From Lewinellaceae bacterium (GTDB taxonomy: Bacteria; Bacteroidota; Bacteroidia; Chitinophagales; Saprospiraceae): a DNA stretch of 64,000 nt. The notes under the pieces are model-generated. The model made no database searches. It was not told the origin of the DNA and saw only the letters and a program-made list of their open reading frames with translations. The DNA lies in the NCBI GenBank assembly GCA_020636255.1, contig JACJYE010000004.1, positions 1 through 64,000 of the forward strand, read 5' to 3'. The translations under genes and the position numbers were made by a program. Below, in pieces: positions 52,002 through 59,992 of this stretch (the first letter of the stretch is position 1; each line of letters begins with the position of its first letter).

Positions 52002-52697
52002 TTAGCCTTTGGCGGCAACGCGCGCCAGATACTTCTCGATGTCTCTGCCAGAGGGTGAGGCGGGGTATTTGTCCTTGATCTCCTGGTAGACTTTTTTGGC
52101 ATCTGCAAAATTGCCGTTATGCTCGTGCAGCATGCCGATCTTTTTGAGATAATAAGGCGTCAGCACATCGTTCTCTTCTTCGTTCACCGCCTTTTTGTAG
52201 TTCTTCATGGCAGCGTCCATATCCTGCATTTCGGAATAGGCATCACCCAATGCGCCGTATTTGGCGATGGGCGTCACTTCACCCACAGCCTTGAACTGCT
52301 GAAGATAATCGATAGCCGCTTCGTATTTCCCCAGGTTGAGGTAAGAAATACCGGCATAAAAGCGGGCGGAATTAGCCGCCGCCGTGCCTTTGTACTTGTC
52401 GATGATGTCCAGGAAACCCAGGTAGCCGCCGCCAGGGTTGGTCAGCGCCAGGGCGAAGGAGTCGCGTTCGAACTGCTCCTGTGCGCGGAACATCTGTTCA
52501 ACGGCTTCCTTCTGCCGGGGTTTCTTGTAAAAGTTGTTGTATGCGAAAAACCCGCCCACGATCACTACCAGGGCGACCAACAGGCCGAAGACCAGCTTCT
52601 GGTTATCGTCAAAAAAGTTCTGCGCGGAATCCCGCACCTCAACAATATCGACCAGTGTCTCGTCTGCCTGTTTTGAAGTCCTTTTTCTTCTTGCCAT
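52002..52697 (-). CDS. Membrane-anchored TPR protein (YfgM-like)
   Basis: The start at 52697 gives 231 residues. A basic cytoplasmic N-terminus (MARRKRTSKQADETLVDIVE) is followed by one membrane helix (LVFGLLVALVVIVGGFFAYN) and TPR repeats (AANSARFYAGISYLNLGKYE, AIDYLQQFKAVGEVTPIAKY, ALGDAYSEMQDMDAAMKNYK). This single-anchor TPR layout is that of YfgM-like proteins, which assist periplasmic chaperone networks at the Sec translocon. The role here is inferred from architecture. A TATTTTTG box lies upstream. Confidence 0.88.
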   Translation of the reverse strand: MARRKRTSKQADETLVDIVEVRDSAQNFFDDNQKLVFGLLVALVVIVGGFFAYNNFYKKPRQKEAVEQMFRAQEQFERDSFALALTNPGGGYLGFLDIIDKYKGTAAANSARFYAGISYLNLGKYEAAIDYLQQFKAVGEVTPIAKYGALGDAYSEMQDMDAAMKNYKKAVNEEENDVLTPYYLKKIGMLHEHNGNFADAKKVYQEIKDKYPASPSGRDIEKYLARVAAKG

Positions 52698-52735
52698 TTT
52701 TCTCGTTAATTTTGGGCCGTTTTTAAAAAGCCACG

Positions 52736-52743
52736 CAAAAATA
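52736..52743 (-). promoter_or_regulatory. Promoter -7 box (TATTTTTG) of the TPR protein gene
   Basis: TATTTTTG on the minus strand fits TAnnTTTG, 38 bases before the start at 52697. Confidence 0.45.
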
Positions 52744-52776
52744 AATAAAGTTTTGTTTCTGCCACCGGTTTGGCAC

Positions 52777-52811
52777 AAAAAAACGGCGATGGAGCAAAAG
52801 CCTCATCGCCG
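52777..52811 (-). terminator. Intrinsic terminator after pdhA
   Basis: On the minus strand CGGCGATG and CATCGCCG form an eight-base stem followed by seven T (52777-52783), 21 bases downstream of the pdhA stop. Confidence 0.85.
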
Positions 52812-52832
52812 CTTTCAGGCCCTGAACAGGTT

Positions 52833-53924
52833 TTAATCCCGGATATAAGGATAGTCTGCCTGTGTGTAGTTATCGTTCCACAGTTCGGCGGGGTCCGGAT
52901 ATGGAGATTCTTCGGCAAACTTGACAGCTTCGAGGATCTCTTCCTTGACCTTGTCCTGTATGGCCTTGATCTCCGCCTCCGAAGCGACCTTGTTATCGAG
53001 GATCATTTTTTCCGTGATCTTAACCGGGTCGCGCTCCTGGTATTCCTGTACTTCTTCCTTGGTCCGGTATTTGGCGGGGTCGGACACCGAGTGCCCTTTA
53101 TAGCGGTAGGTGCGGATCTCCAGGAAGTAAGGGCCATTGCCTGCACGGATGTACTCGGCAGCGCGGCTCACGGCCTCGTGTACTGCCTCGGGGTTCATAC
53201 CGTCAACCGGCTCGCTGGGGATATCGTAAGACGCGCCCATTTTGTACAATTCGACGACATTACTGGTGCGCTTGACGCTGGTGCCCATTGCATAACCATT
53301 GTTTTCGACGATATAGAGCACGGGCAGTTTCCAGTTCATGGCCATGTTGAACGATTCGTGCAGGGCTCCCTGGCGGGCGGCGCCATCGCCGAACATGGTG
53401 ACGCAGAGGTTATCGGTGCCTTTATATTTCTCGGCGAAAGCGATGCCGGTGCCGATGGGGATCTGCGCGCCGACGATGCCATTGCCGCCAAAATAGCGGT
53501 GCTCGGAAGAAAAGAAGTGCATTGAGCCACCTTTACCTTTTACGATGCCTGTGGCCTTGCCAAAGAGCTCTGCCATACATTCCCGGGAGGAACAGCCGCG
53601 GCCCAATGCCGTACCGTGCTGGCGGTAGGCCGTTACGATGGCGTCTTCCCTTCTGATAGCGGATTCAATGCCGGCCGCTACAGCTTCCTGACCGATATAT
53701 ACGTGGCAGAACCCTCTGATCTTTTGCTGTCCATACATCATCAGGGCGCGCTCCTCGAAGCGGCGGATGCGCAACATCAACTCGTACCAGCTGAGATACA
53801 TTTCCTTGCTGTACCCCTGCTTGTCGGTTTTCCTTTTCCCGGCGTTTTTCTTGTTTTCCGTTACTGTATCCATAACCTGGTTCTGATTTACATTTGTTGC
53901 CGTTACGAACTGGGTGTCGGCCAA
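52833..53924 (-). CDS. pdhA: Pyruvate dehydrogenase E1 component, alpha subunit
   Basis: The 363-residue protein has an N-terminal tail, then LMLRIRRFEERALMMYGQQK, GFCHVYIGQEAVAAGIESAI, GGSMHFFSSEHRYFGGNGIV and the thiamine diphosphate motif MFGDGAARQGALHESFNMAM with VENNGYAMGTSVKR. A phosphorylation-loop-like TYRYKGHSVSDPAKYRTKEE follows. It decarboxylates pyruvate within the E1 heterotetramer. The beta subunit, E2 and E3 are not adjacent. The start at 53924 is likely; an internal ATG 17 codons later is possible. Confidence 0.95.
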   Translation of the reverse strand: MADTQFVTATNVNQNQVMDTVTENKKNAGKRKTDKQGYSKEMYLSWYELMLRIRRFEERALMMYGQQKIRGFCHVYIGQEAVAAGIESAIRREDAIVTAYRQHGTALGRGCSSRECMAELFGKATGIVKGKGGSMHFFSSEHRYFGGNGIVGAQIPIGTGIAFAEKYKGTDNLCVTMFGDGAARQGALHESFNMAMNWKLPVLYIVENNGYAMGTSVKRTSNVVELYKMGASYDIPSEPVDGMNPEAVHEAVSRAAEYIRAGNGPYFLEIRTYRYKGHSVSDPAKYRTKEEVQEYQERDPVKITEKMILDNKVASEAEIKAIQDKVKEEILEAVKFAEESPYPDPAELWNDNYTQADYPYIRD

Positions 53925-53945
53925 TGAATAATTTCTTTAAAGATA

Positions 53946-53965
53946 AGGAATCCTCAAAAAACAAG
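53946..53965 (-). repeat. 20-base repeat upstream of pdhA
   Basis: This copy of AGGAATCCTCAAAAAACAAG is identical to 51887-51906. On the minus strand its 3' edge abuts TATCTTTA (53939-53946), a near match to the -7 box, which puts a TTG of the repeat close to the expected -33 position. Confidence 0.6.
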
Positions 53966-54103
53966 TACTGCATTTTTAACAGTTGCCGCAAAGCCTTGTT
54001 CAGCATATTGGCCTACTCTATCCAAATGCCAGGCAAAGAAAGGACATTTTCGGCTTTCCTACAAATCCAGGCCTGTATCTATCCGGATGTGTTGCGGTGT
54101 AAC

Positions 54104-54952
54104 TCACAAAGGGTGCAGCAGCCTGATCTTGCGCAACAGGCGAAGCATTTTCAGGTCGAGGGAAGGCGAAGCGTGGAAAAAATGGCCGTTGATCAACAGC
54201 CAGTCCTTTTCCCTTCTGATATCCTGAAGGCTTTCATAACCGGCTCTGCGGGCCGTTTGCAACTGGGCTTTCCAGTACAGGGCTTTTTCGGTCATTGCGA
54301 ACCCCTCTTTACAGGACCCAAGCAGGCTTTGGTCACAGATAAAAAGGATGCGTTCGGCCCGCTCGGGAAAAAGGAAAAACTTACCAGCGTTTTTCAGTTT
54401 ATCTACCGGCATTTTCAGCAGGCCGGTATAGGCCTTTTCTTCAGGTTCATGCTCAAAATCCAAGTGGGCCAGGATCATATCAAAAAGGTTGATCTCATGC
54501 CATTCGAGGCCTTCGAATTTCAGGATGGCCTCGGGCAATTGCACCTCATTGATGTCTTTGCAGAAATGAATGACGAAATAATCCAGCAGCCCTTCAAAAA
54601 GCAACGCCACACTGCGGTTGATGCGGCGCGCATCGGCCCTGGCCTGGCGGGAAAGCGCCTGCAGTTCTTCCGCCAGCTGGGCCGAACGCCGGAATACGGT
54701 ATCGCGAAACCCCGATTCGTAGAGGCGTTCGGAATAGGCCTGGAAGCGCGCAGCGTTGTGTTCTTCTTCCACCCTCTTGCGCAAGGCGTGGAGGAATTGT
54801 TCCGCGAGCTGCTGTTCCACATTACCGCTAAGGTCGACGCATGGCTTCGGAGGTGGCTCTCCAGGAGGGCCAGGCTGTGGCTGTGGCGCGCCGCAGGAAA
54901 AACAGAACCGCGCGCCGGCAGGTAAATTCGTCTGGCAGTTTGGGCATTTCAT
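54104..54952 (-). CDS. Zinc-ribbon protein of unknown function
   Basis: The start at 54952 gives 282 residues. The N-terminus is a four-cysteine zinc ribbon (MKCPNCQTNLPAGARFCFSC; Cys3, 6, 18, 21) followed by a proline-rich linker to about residue 40. The remainder is helical (QQLAEQFLHALRKRVEEEHN, LQALSRQARADARRINRSVA) and ends with LLINGHFFHASPSLDLKMLR. No catalytic motif is apparent. A TAAATTTG box ends six bases before the ATG, so the mRNA may be leaderless. Unknown role, perhaps nucleic-acid or protein binding. Confidence 0.75.
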   Translation of the reverse strand: MKCPNCQTNLPAGARFCFSCGAPQPQPGPPGEPPPKPCVDLSGNVEQQLAEQFLHALRKRVEEEHNAARFQAYSERLYESGFRDTVFRRSAQLAEELQALSRQARADARRINRSVALLFEGLLDYFVIHFCKDINEVQLPEAILKFEGLEWHEINLFDMILAHLDFEHEPEEKAYTGLLKMPVDKLKNAGKFFLFPERAERILFICDQSLLGSCKEGFAMTEKALYWKAQLQTARRAGYESLQDIRREKDWLLINGHFFHASPSLDLKMLRLLRKIRLLHPL

Positions 54953-54957
54953 AAGGC

Positions 54958-54965
54958 CAAATTTA
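54958..54965 (-). promoter_or_regulatory. Promoter -7 box (TAAATTTG) directly before an ATG
   Basis: TAAATTTG on the minus strand fits TAnnTTTG but ends only six bases before the zinc-ribbon start codon, which would leave almost no leader. Confidence 0.35.
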
Positions 54966-55095
54966 GCTATTTTGTTGGTTTTTAGAGATGGCTTCTGAAC
55001 CATTCTCCGGCTGTCTGGTTACCCTTTCAAAAGAGCATTTTGGGGTAAAAACAAAAGATAAGCCCGGAAAAAAAGAGCGGGCCGGCGAAACACAT

Positions 55096-55103
55096 TAATT
55101 TTG
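55096..55103 (+). promoter_or_regulatory. Promoter -7 box (TAATTTTG) of the COX3-like gene
   Basis: TAATTTTG fits TAnnTTTG and lies 34 bases before the start at 55138. Confidence 0.45.
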
Positions 55104-55137
55104 AGGGTGTGTCATATACGCAAAATACGAAGTGGAC

Positions 55138-55782
55138 ATGAGCGAACAAAGCCCGGAAAAAAAAGGCAGGTATGCCAGCGACGCATTCAACGAATACCAG
55201 TCGTTTGCCTTTCACCCCTACAATGTAATGCTGGCACTGCTACTGTTGGGCATTAGCGCGCTTTTTCTGGCTTTCTCTGTAGCTTTCATCTACACCCGTG
55301 CCCAAAACCACATCCCTCCACTCCGGCTGCCGGGTATTTTCATCTTTAACACCCTGATCCTTCTGAGTAGCAGTGTCACTATGGTGTGGGCCAAAAGGGC
55401 CTATGTGGCAGACGATTCCAGAAACTATCAGCGCGCACTTTACGTTACGATTCTGTTGTCGCTGTTCTTCCTTGTTATGCAGTCCTTGGGCTGGGCTCAA
55501 CTGTTCGGCCAGCAGGTCTTCCTCCACACCGACAATTCCGCCGGGTATCTCTATGTGATCACCGGCCTGCACTTCGCTCACGTCATCGCCGGGCTCCCTT
55601 TTCTGGCTGCTTTTTTATGGAAGGCCCGTAAGCTTATGAAAGAACCGGTCAGTGCGCTGGTCTATTTCTCCGACCCGGACAAAAAGCTGAGGCTCCGCTT
55701 GCTTACTATATACTGGCATTTCCTCGATGGGCTGTGGGTTTTCCTGGTGTTGTTTTTCTATGTCAACTATCTGATCCGGTAA
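55138..55782 (+). CDS. Cytochrome c oxidase subunit III-like protein
   Basis: The product is 214 residues from the ATG at 55138 (a GTG at 55132 is an alternative). Five membrane helices are seen: MLALLLLGISALFLAFSVAF, LPGIFIFNTLILLSSSVTMV, LYVTILLSLFFLVMQSLGWA, YVITGLHFAHVIAGLPFLAA and FLDGLWVFLVLFFYVNYLIR. The GLHFAHVIAG and TIYWHFLDGLWVFL motifs are those of haem-copper oxidase subunit III (short, five-helix type). Subunits I and II are not nearby, so this is a stand-alone copy, possibly for another terminal oxidase locus. Confidence 0.9.
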   Translation: MSEQSPEKKGRYASDAFNEYQSFAFHPYNVMLALLLLGISALFLAFSVAFIYTRAQNHIPPLRLPGIFIFNTLILLSSSVTMVWAKRAYVADDSRNYQRALYVTILLSLFFLVMQSLGWAQLFGQQVFLHTDNSAGYLYVITGLHFAHVIAGLPFLAAFLWKARKLMKEPVSALVYFSDPDKKLRLRLLTIYWHFLDGLWVFLVLFFYVNYLIR

Positions 55783-55802
55783 AGTTTCTTCGCAGACTTC
55801 GT

Positions 55803-55810
55803 TATCTTTG
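55803..55810 (+). promoter_or_regulatory. Promoter -7 box (TATCTTTG) of the PurL-like gene
   Basis: TATCTTTG fits TAnnTTTG, 27 bases before the start at 55838, so the PurL-like gene has its own promoter rather than depending on the COX3-like gene. Confidence 0.45.
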
Positions 55811-55837
55811 TGCTTTCAAAATTCAAGCGGGTACGTC

Positions 55838-58060
55838 ATGCAGGCCACCGAACCTCACATCACGGTCGAAGTAGCAAACAAGCTCGGGCTGAGCAGTGAA
55901 GAATACCAGAGTATACTCAAGGCCATGGAGCGCACGCCAAGCTTTACGGAGCTCTGCATTTATGCCGCGATGTTGCCGGAGGCCCGCGCCTACTCAAATG
56001 CCGTTCAATGGCTGAAGGCATTGCCGCATGCCGGAGTTGCCCTGTCTGCCGGGCCCGGCACAGGGGCTGTTGGCTCTGTCGATATGGGGAATGGCTGGGC
56101 CTGCGTTTTTAAGGCCGGGCAGAACAATTATCTTTCCAGTATCGAGCCTTACCTGGGCGCCGTTTCTGCTATGGGAAACATGCACCAGGACATTGTCGCT
56201 ACGGGCGCGCGCCCGGTGGCCGCTCTGTATGCGCTACGCCTGGGCGACATCGAACGCAGCAGCACCAGGAAGCTGTTGCGCGGCATTATCAAAGGCATTG
56301 GCGATTATAGCAACAATATAGGTGTTCCGGCCGTCGGCGGAGGGGCCTTTTTTTACGACTGCTACAACGAGGGCATCGTGGCGAATATGATGTCGGCAGG
56401 GCTGGTGTGGATTGGTGAAACGGTACAGGCTAAAGCCCCAAAGGCCGGCAGCCCTGTGTTCATTGTGGGGCAGCCTACGGGTAAGGACGGCGCAAATAAC
56501 ACTGCCCTTGCAACAGCGAACCTCGTCGATGAGCCTGGCGGAATGACACCGGCTGTACAGGTTGGCGCTCCTTTTTACGAAAGACTACTTCTGGAAGCTA
56601 CACAGGAGGCCCTTCTGCTGGGCGTAATAACTGCGATGCAAAGCCTTGGGGCTGCGGGCCTGGCCCGTGCTGCCGCACTTATGTGCACCAGGTTCCGGAT
56701 GGGCATGCACATAGAGCTGAGCAAGGTGCCCACCCGGCAGGGCGGCCTGAAAGCTTTCGAGATCCTGCTCTCCGAAAGCCCGGAACGCATGCTGGCCATA
56801 GGCGTAAACGGGCGCGAAAGTGAATGCTACGAGGTTTTTGAAAAATGGGGCCTGGCCTGCGAACAGATCGGCGAGCTTAACTCAAACGGGATACTGAAAT
56901 GCTATCACCACCGTGAGTGTGTAACGGAGCTGGAAGCCTCTGCGCTAGTATCTGGCGGAGGAACTCCCGTTCATCAACCCGAATTGGCAAAACCCGAATA
57001 TCTGAGCAAGGTCGCCAGATATAAGCTGTCCCATATCCCGAAGCCAGACAGCTACATAGAGGCAGCCTGGAAGCTGTTCAGTTCCCCCAACGTGGTATCC
57101 AGGCATTGGGCCTTCGAACAGTGCGATACCATGGCAGGTATTGACAACATGAGCGCCATTGGGCCTTCCGATGCTGCCCTGCTCCGGATCAAAGGCAGCC
57201 GGAGCGCCCTGGCGGCAGCGATGCGTGGCAACGCCGCCTATGCATTTGCGGACCCCTATACCGGGGCGTTGATCGCCGTAGCGGAAGCAGCCCGCAATAT
57301 TGTCTGCTCGGGCGGTGAACCATTGGCCCTTACGCACTGCCTGAACTTTGGAGGCTCATCGGGCGCTGAATTGTACTGGCAATTCGTTATGGCCGTGAAA
57401 GGTATCGGCGAGGCCTGCAAAAAGCTCAATATCCCGGTGAGCGGCGGCGAGGCCACCTTTGACACCATACCGAAAAAAGGAGCGCCCTACCCTGCTCCCA
57501 TCATCGGCATGGCCGGAATGCTGGAAGATGTCAGCACACAAATGACCCTGGATTTCAAGGCTCCCGGCCATCAGATCTATATGATCGGCACACCGCACAA
57601 CGACCTCGGCAGTTCAGAATACCTGCGGCACGTGCACGGCATACAGTACGCGCCAGCGCCGGTTTTCGACCTGGATGAGGAATACCAAGTACAACTCAAC
57701 ATGAAAAGGCTGATCCGAAAGAACCTGATAGAGTCTGCTCATAATATTTCCGAAGGCGGGCTGTTCGTAGCATTGCTCGAATCCGCCATGCCAAGGGGCC
57801 TTGGGTTTACAGCCGAAACGGACACGAATTTCCGAAAAGACGCTTATCTTTTCGGCGAAAACCAGAGCCGGATACTCGTCACCGTTACCCAGGAGTCGGA
57901 GGATGAACTGGTCAACTATCTAAATGCTCAGAATGTTTCATTTACTAAAATAGGCGAAGTGGCAGGCAGCCATATCCTGATCGACGAGGAAGATTACGGT
58001 TCGGTAGCAGACTGGGCAAAAGCCTATGGCCAGGCATCGGCCGCTACAATGGAGGTCTAA
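55838..58060 (+). CDS. PurL paralogue (AIR-synthase-related) lacking active-site motifs
   Basis: The start at 55838 gives 740 residues, the length of the small PurL. It aligns by eye over its whole length: [80 protein letters not shown] and a C-terminal [14 protein letters not shown]. PurL makes FGAM from FGAR, glutamine and ATP. Here the catalytic SEHCSYK motif is replaced by LPEARAYS (residues 46-53), the HNHPS metal/ATP motif by QNNYLS (95-100), GGE by GGGA, QDMGAAGL by QSLGAAGL and the second-half GGNVS by GGEAT. It is probably not a working FGAM synthetase. A regulatory or new catalytic role is open. Confidence 0.85.
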   Translation: MQATEPHITVEVANKLGLSSEEYQSILKAMERTPSFTELCIYAAMLPEARAYSNAVQWLKALPHAGVALSAGPGTGAVGSVDMGNGWACVFKAGQNNYLSSIEPYLGAVSAMGNMHQDIVATGARPVAALYALRLGDIERSSTRKLLRGIIKGIGDYSNNIGVPAVGGGAFFYDCYNEGIVANMMSAGLVWIGETVQAKAPKAGSPVFIVGQPTGKDGANNTALATANLVDEPGGMTPAVQVGAPFYERLLLEATQEALLLGVITAMQSLGAAGLARAAALMCTRFRMGMHIELSKVPTRQGGLKAFEILLSESPERMLAIGVNGRESECYEVFEKWGLACEQIGELNSNGILKCYHHRECVTELEASALVSGGGTPVHQPELAKPEYLSKVARYKLSHIPKPDSYIEAAWKLFSSPNVVSRHWAFEQCDTMAGIDNMSAIGPSDAALLRIKGSRSALAAAMRGNAAYAFADPYTGALIAVAEAARNIVCSGGEPLALTHCLNFGGSSGAELYWQFVMAVKGIGEACKKLNIPVSGGEATFDTIPKKGAPYPAPIIGMAGMLEDVSTQMTLDFKAPGHQIYMIGTPHNDLGSSEYLRHVHGIQYAPAPVFDLDEEYQVQLNMKRLIRKNLIESAHNISEGGLFVALLESAMPRGLGFTAETDTNFRKDAYLFGENQSRILVTVTQESEDELVNYLNAQNVSFTKIGEVAGSHILIDEEDYGSVADWAKAYGQASAATMEV

Positions 58061-58098
58061 AACTTGTTCTTACAACTATATCAAAAATCCTGTTGGGC

Positions 58099-59220
58099 AT
58101 GAAAAAAATCGGTATACTATTCATTATCAGTGCAATAGCCTTGATTGGTTCGCAGTGCAGTACGGCTGTAAAAGGCACCGTGATCGAAGGGACAGTACAA
58201 AATGCGCCGGCCGCAATGCAGGCCTTCCTGGACCAGGTCATGATCGGCAAGGCCAGCAATATCCTTGCTAAGGTTGACCTCGACGGCAACGGCCATTTCG
58301 AATTCCAGTTTCCCGAGGGGCTGCAGGCAGGCATCTATCAGTTGCGCCTGGGCGCCAAATCCATCAACCTGGTGCTCGATGGCACGGAAAAGAAGGTAGA
58401 GGTCAACGGCGACCTCAACAGCATACACACCTATGCTGTCAATATAAAAGGCTCCAAAGACAGCCAGGCCCTTGCCGGCATCATGAGTAAGCTTTTCGCC
58501 CGCCAGGCCAGCGCGGAAGATATCGCCACCTTTGTGGATACCGTAAGCAACCCCACGCTCGGCGCATTTGTCGCCTACCGCTCGCTTGGCGCCAACGGAC
58601 AATTCATCGACACTCATAAAAAGGCGATGGACAAACTTACTACCCAGAACCCCAACGGGGAGATGGCGCAGGAATACGCCAAGTTTATCTCCGCTGTAGA
58701 AAGCCAGTATCAGGCAGAAATGGCCGCCCAGCTGATCCAGGTTGGCCAGCCTGCCCCGGACATTACCCTGCCGAGCCCCAACGGTAAGCAGTATTCCCTC
58801 AACGACCTCAAAGGCAAGGTCGTGCTGCTCGATTTCTGGGCGAGCTGGTGCGGGCCCTGCCGGCGCGAGAACCCCAATGTCGTCAGAGTGTACGACAAGT
58901 ACAAAAGCCAGGGCTTTACCGTATTCAGCGTTTCTCTCGACGGCCTTGACTCCCGCACTGCCAGCCGGTTGGCCAGCCAGGAGCAGATCGCAAGCTACCA
59001 AAGCCAGCAAAAGCAAAAATGGGCCGACGCCATCCAGCAGGATAACCTCAAGTGGGAATACCACGTCAGCGACCTGAAAAAATGGGAATCCGCGCCTGCC
59101 GCCCTTTATGGCGTCAACAGCATTCCGCGCACCTTCCTGATCGACCGGGAAGGCAAGATCGCCGCCGTCAACCTGCGCGGCGCCGACCAGATCGAAGCAG
59201 CTCTGCAAAAGGTGCTTTAG
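58099..59220 (+). CDS. TlpA-like thiol-disulfide oxidoreductase lipoprotein
   Basis: The ATG at 58099 gives 373 residues with a lipoprotein signal ([14 protein letters not shown]). An N-terminal DUF4369-like beta domain ([29 protein letters not shown]) and a helical middle part precede the thioredoxin domain from about residue 215 ([36 protein letters not shown], with Cys251 and Cys254, and [20 protein letters not shown]). Such proteins reduce disulfides or cytochrome maturation partners outside the cytoplasm. The gene follows the PurL-like gene by 38 bases on the same strand. Confidence 0.92.
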   Translation: MKKIGILFIISAIALIGSQCSTAVKGTVIEGTVQNAPAAMQAFLDQVMIGKASNILAKVDLDGNGHFEFQFPEGLQAGIYQLRLGAKSINLVLDGTEKKVEVNGDLNSIHTYAVNIKGSKDSQALAGIMSKLFARQASAEDIATFVDTVSNPTLGAFVAYRSLGANGQFIDTHKKAMDKLTTQNPNGEMAQEYAKFISAVESQYQAEMAAQLIQVGQPAPDITLPSPNGKQYSLNDLKGKVVLLDFWASWCGPCRRENPNVVRVYDKYKSQGFTVFSVSLDGLDSRTASRLASQEQIASYQSQQKQKWADAIQQDNLKWEYHVSDLKKWESAPAALYGVNSIPRTFLIDREGKIAAVNLRGADQIEAALQKVL

Positions 59221-59222
59221 AG

Positions 59223-59975
59223 CTAGAGCTTGTTGCGGAAAACAGCGCACAGTATCCCCGCAGCTACCGCGGCATTGAGTGATTCCGCTCCGCCGCCTGC
59301 AGCTGCGGGGATAGCTATGCGGTTGGTGAGCCATCGTTCAGCTGCTGCGGAAATGCCGTTGCCCTCGTTGCCGATCACGATCACCCCTACCCCGGATATC
59401 GGAGCGCTGAATACATTAGCGCCATCCATCGCAGCTCCATAAACCGGCAGGCCGGGCCCTAGCCTGCAAACGCTTTCCAGGTTTTGTTCCACGACTTTCA
59501 CGCGCAGAAAAGCCCCCATGGAAGCCTGGATGGCCTTGGGGTTGTAAGGGTCGACGCAGCTCGGAGCACATATAACATAAGCGATGCCGAACCAGTCGGC
59601 AATACGCATGATCGTACCGAAATTGCCGGGGTCCTGAATACCGTCGAGATAAAGGGACAGCCCGTTCTGCAATATTTGAGCATCGATGCTGGTTTCCTGT
59701 ATACTGGCGACGGCAACGGCCTGGTTGGGTGTGTTGAGGCTGGATATCTTAGCCAGTTCCTGTTCGCTGACGGCAAAGGCTTTCCCTTCCGGGAAGGGGC
59801 CGGTGTTTTTAAGCCAGCTTTCCAGGGCGTAAAGCGCTATGAGCCGCTCCGGGGCAGAGGCTAATAACTCACGGGCCATTTTATCGCCTTCGACCACGAA
59901 ATTGTTATACTTTTGCCTGTACTTTTTCAGGCTTAAAGATCTGAGATATTTAATGGTGTTTTTCGAGATCGCCAT
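59223..59975 (-). CDS. SpoU/TrmH-family RNA 2'-O-methyltransferase
   Basis: The 250-residue protein has an N-terminal RNA-binding part (KNTIKYLRSLSLKKYRQKYN, FVVEGDKMARELL) and the knotted SPOUT domain: LYLDGIQDPGNFGTIMRIAD (motif 1), MGAFLRVKVV, VIVIGNEGNGISAAAERWLT (motif 2) and IPAAAGGGAESLNAAVAAGI (motif 3). It methylates ribose in rRNA or tRNA; the target base is not identifiable. Its last codons (NKL) lie in a copy of the AGAGCTTGTT word. It is divergent from the tamL gene. Confidence 0.94.
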   Translation of the reverse strand: MAISKNTIKYLRSLSLKKYRQKYNNFVVEGDKMARELLASAPERLIALYALESWLKNTGPFPEGKAFAVSEQELAKISSLNTPNQAVAVASIQETSIDAQILQNGLSLYLDGIQDPGNFGTIMRIADWFGIAYVICAPSCVDPYNPKAIQASMGAFLRVKVVEQNLESVCRLGPGLPVYGAAMDGANVFSAPISGVGVIVIGNEGNGISAAAERWLTNRIAIPAAAGGGAESLNAAVAAGILCAVFRNKL

Positions 59976-59992
59976 TGGGAACTGAAATTGCG

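Noticed and set aside
58117..59334. 405-codon minus-strand frame
   Set aside because: It is antisense to the TlpA gene with its clear CXXC site and overlaps the methyltransferase end.
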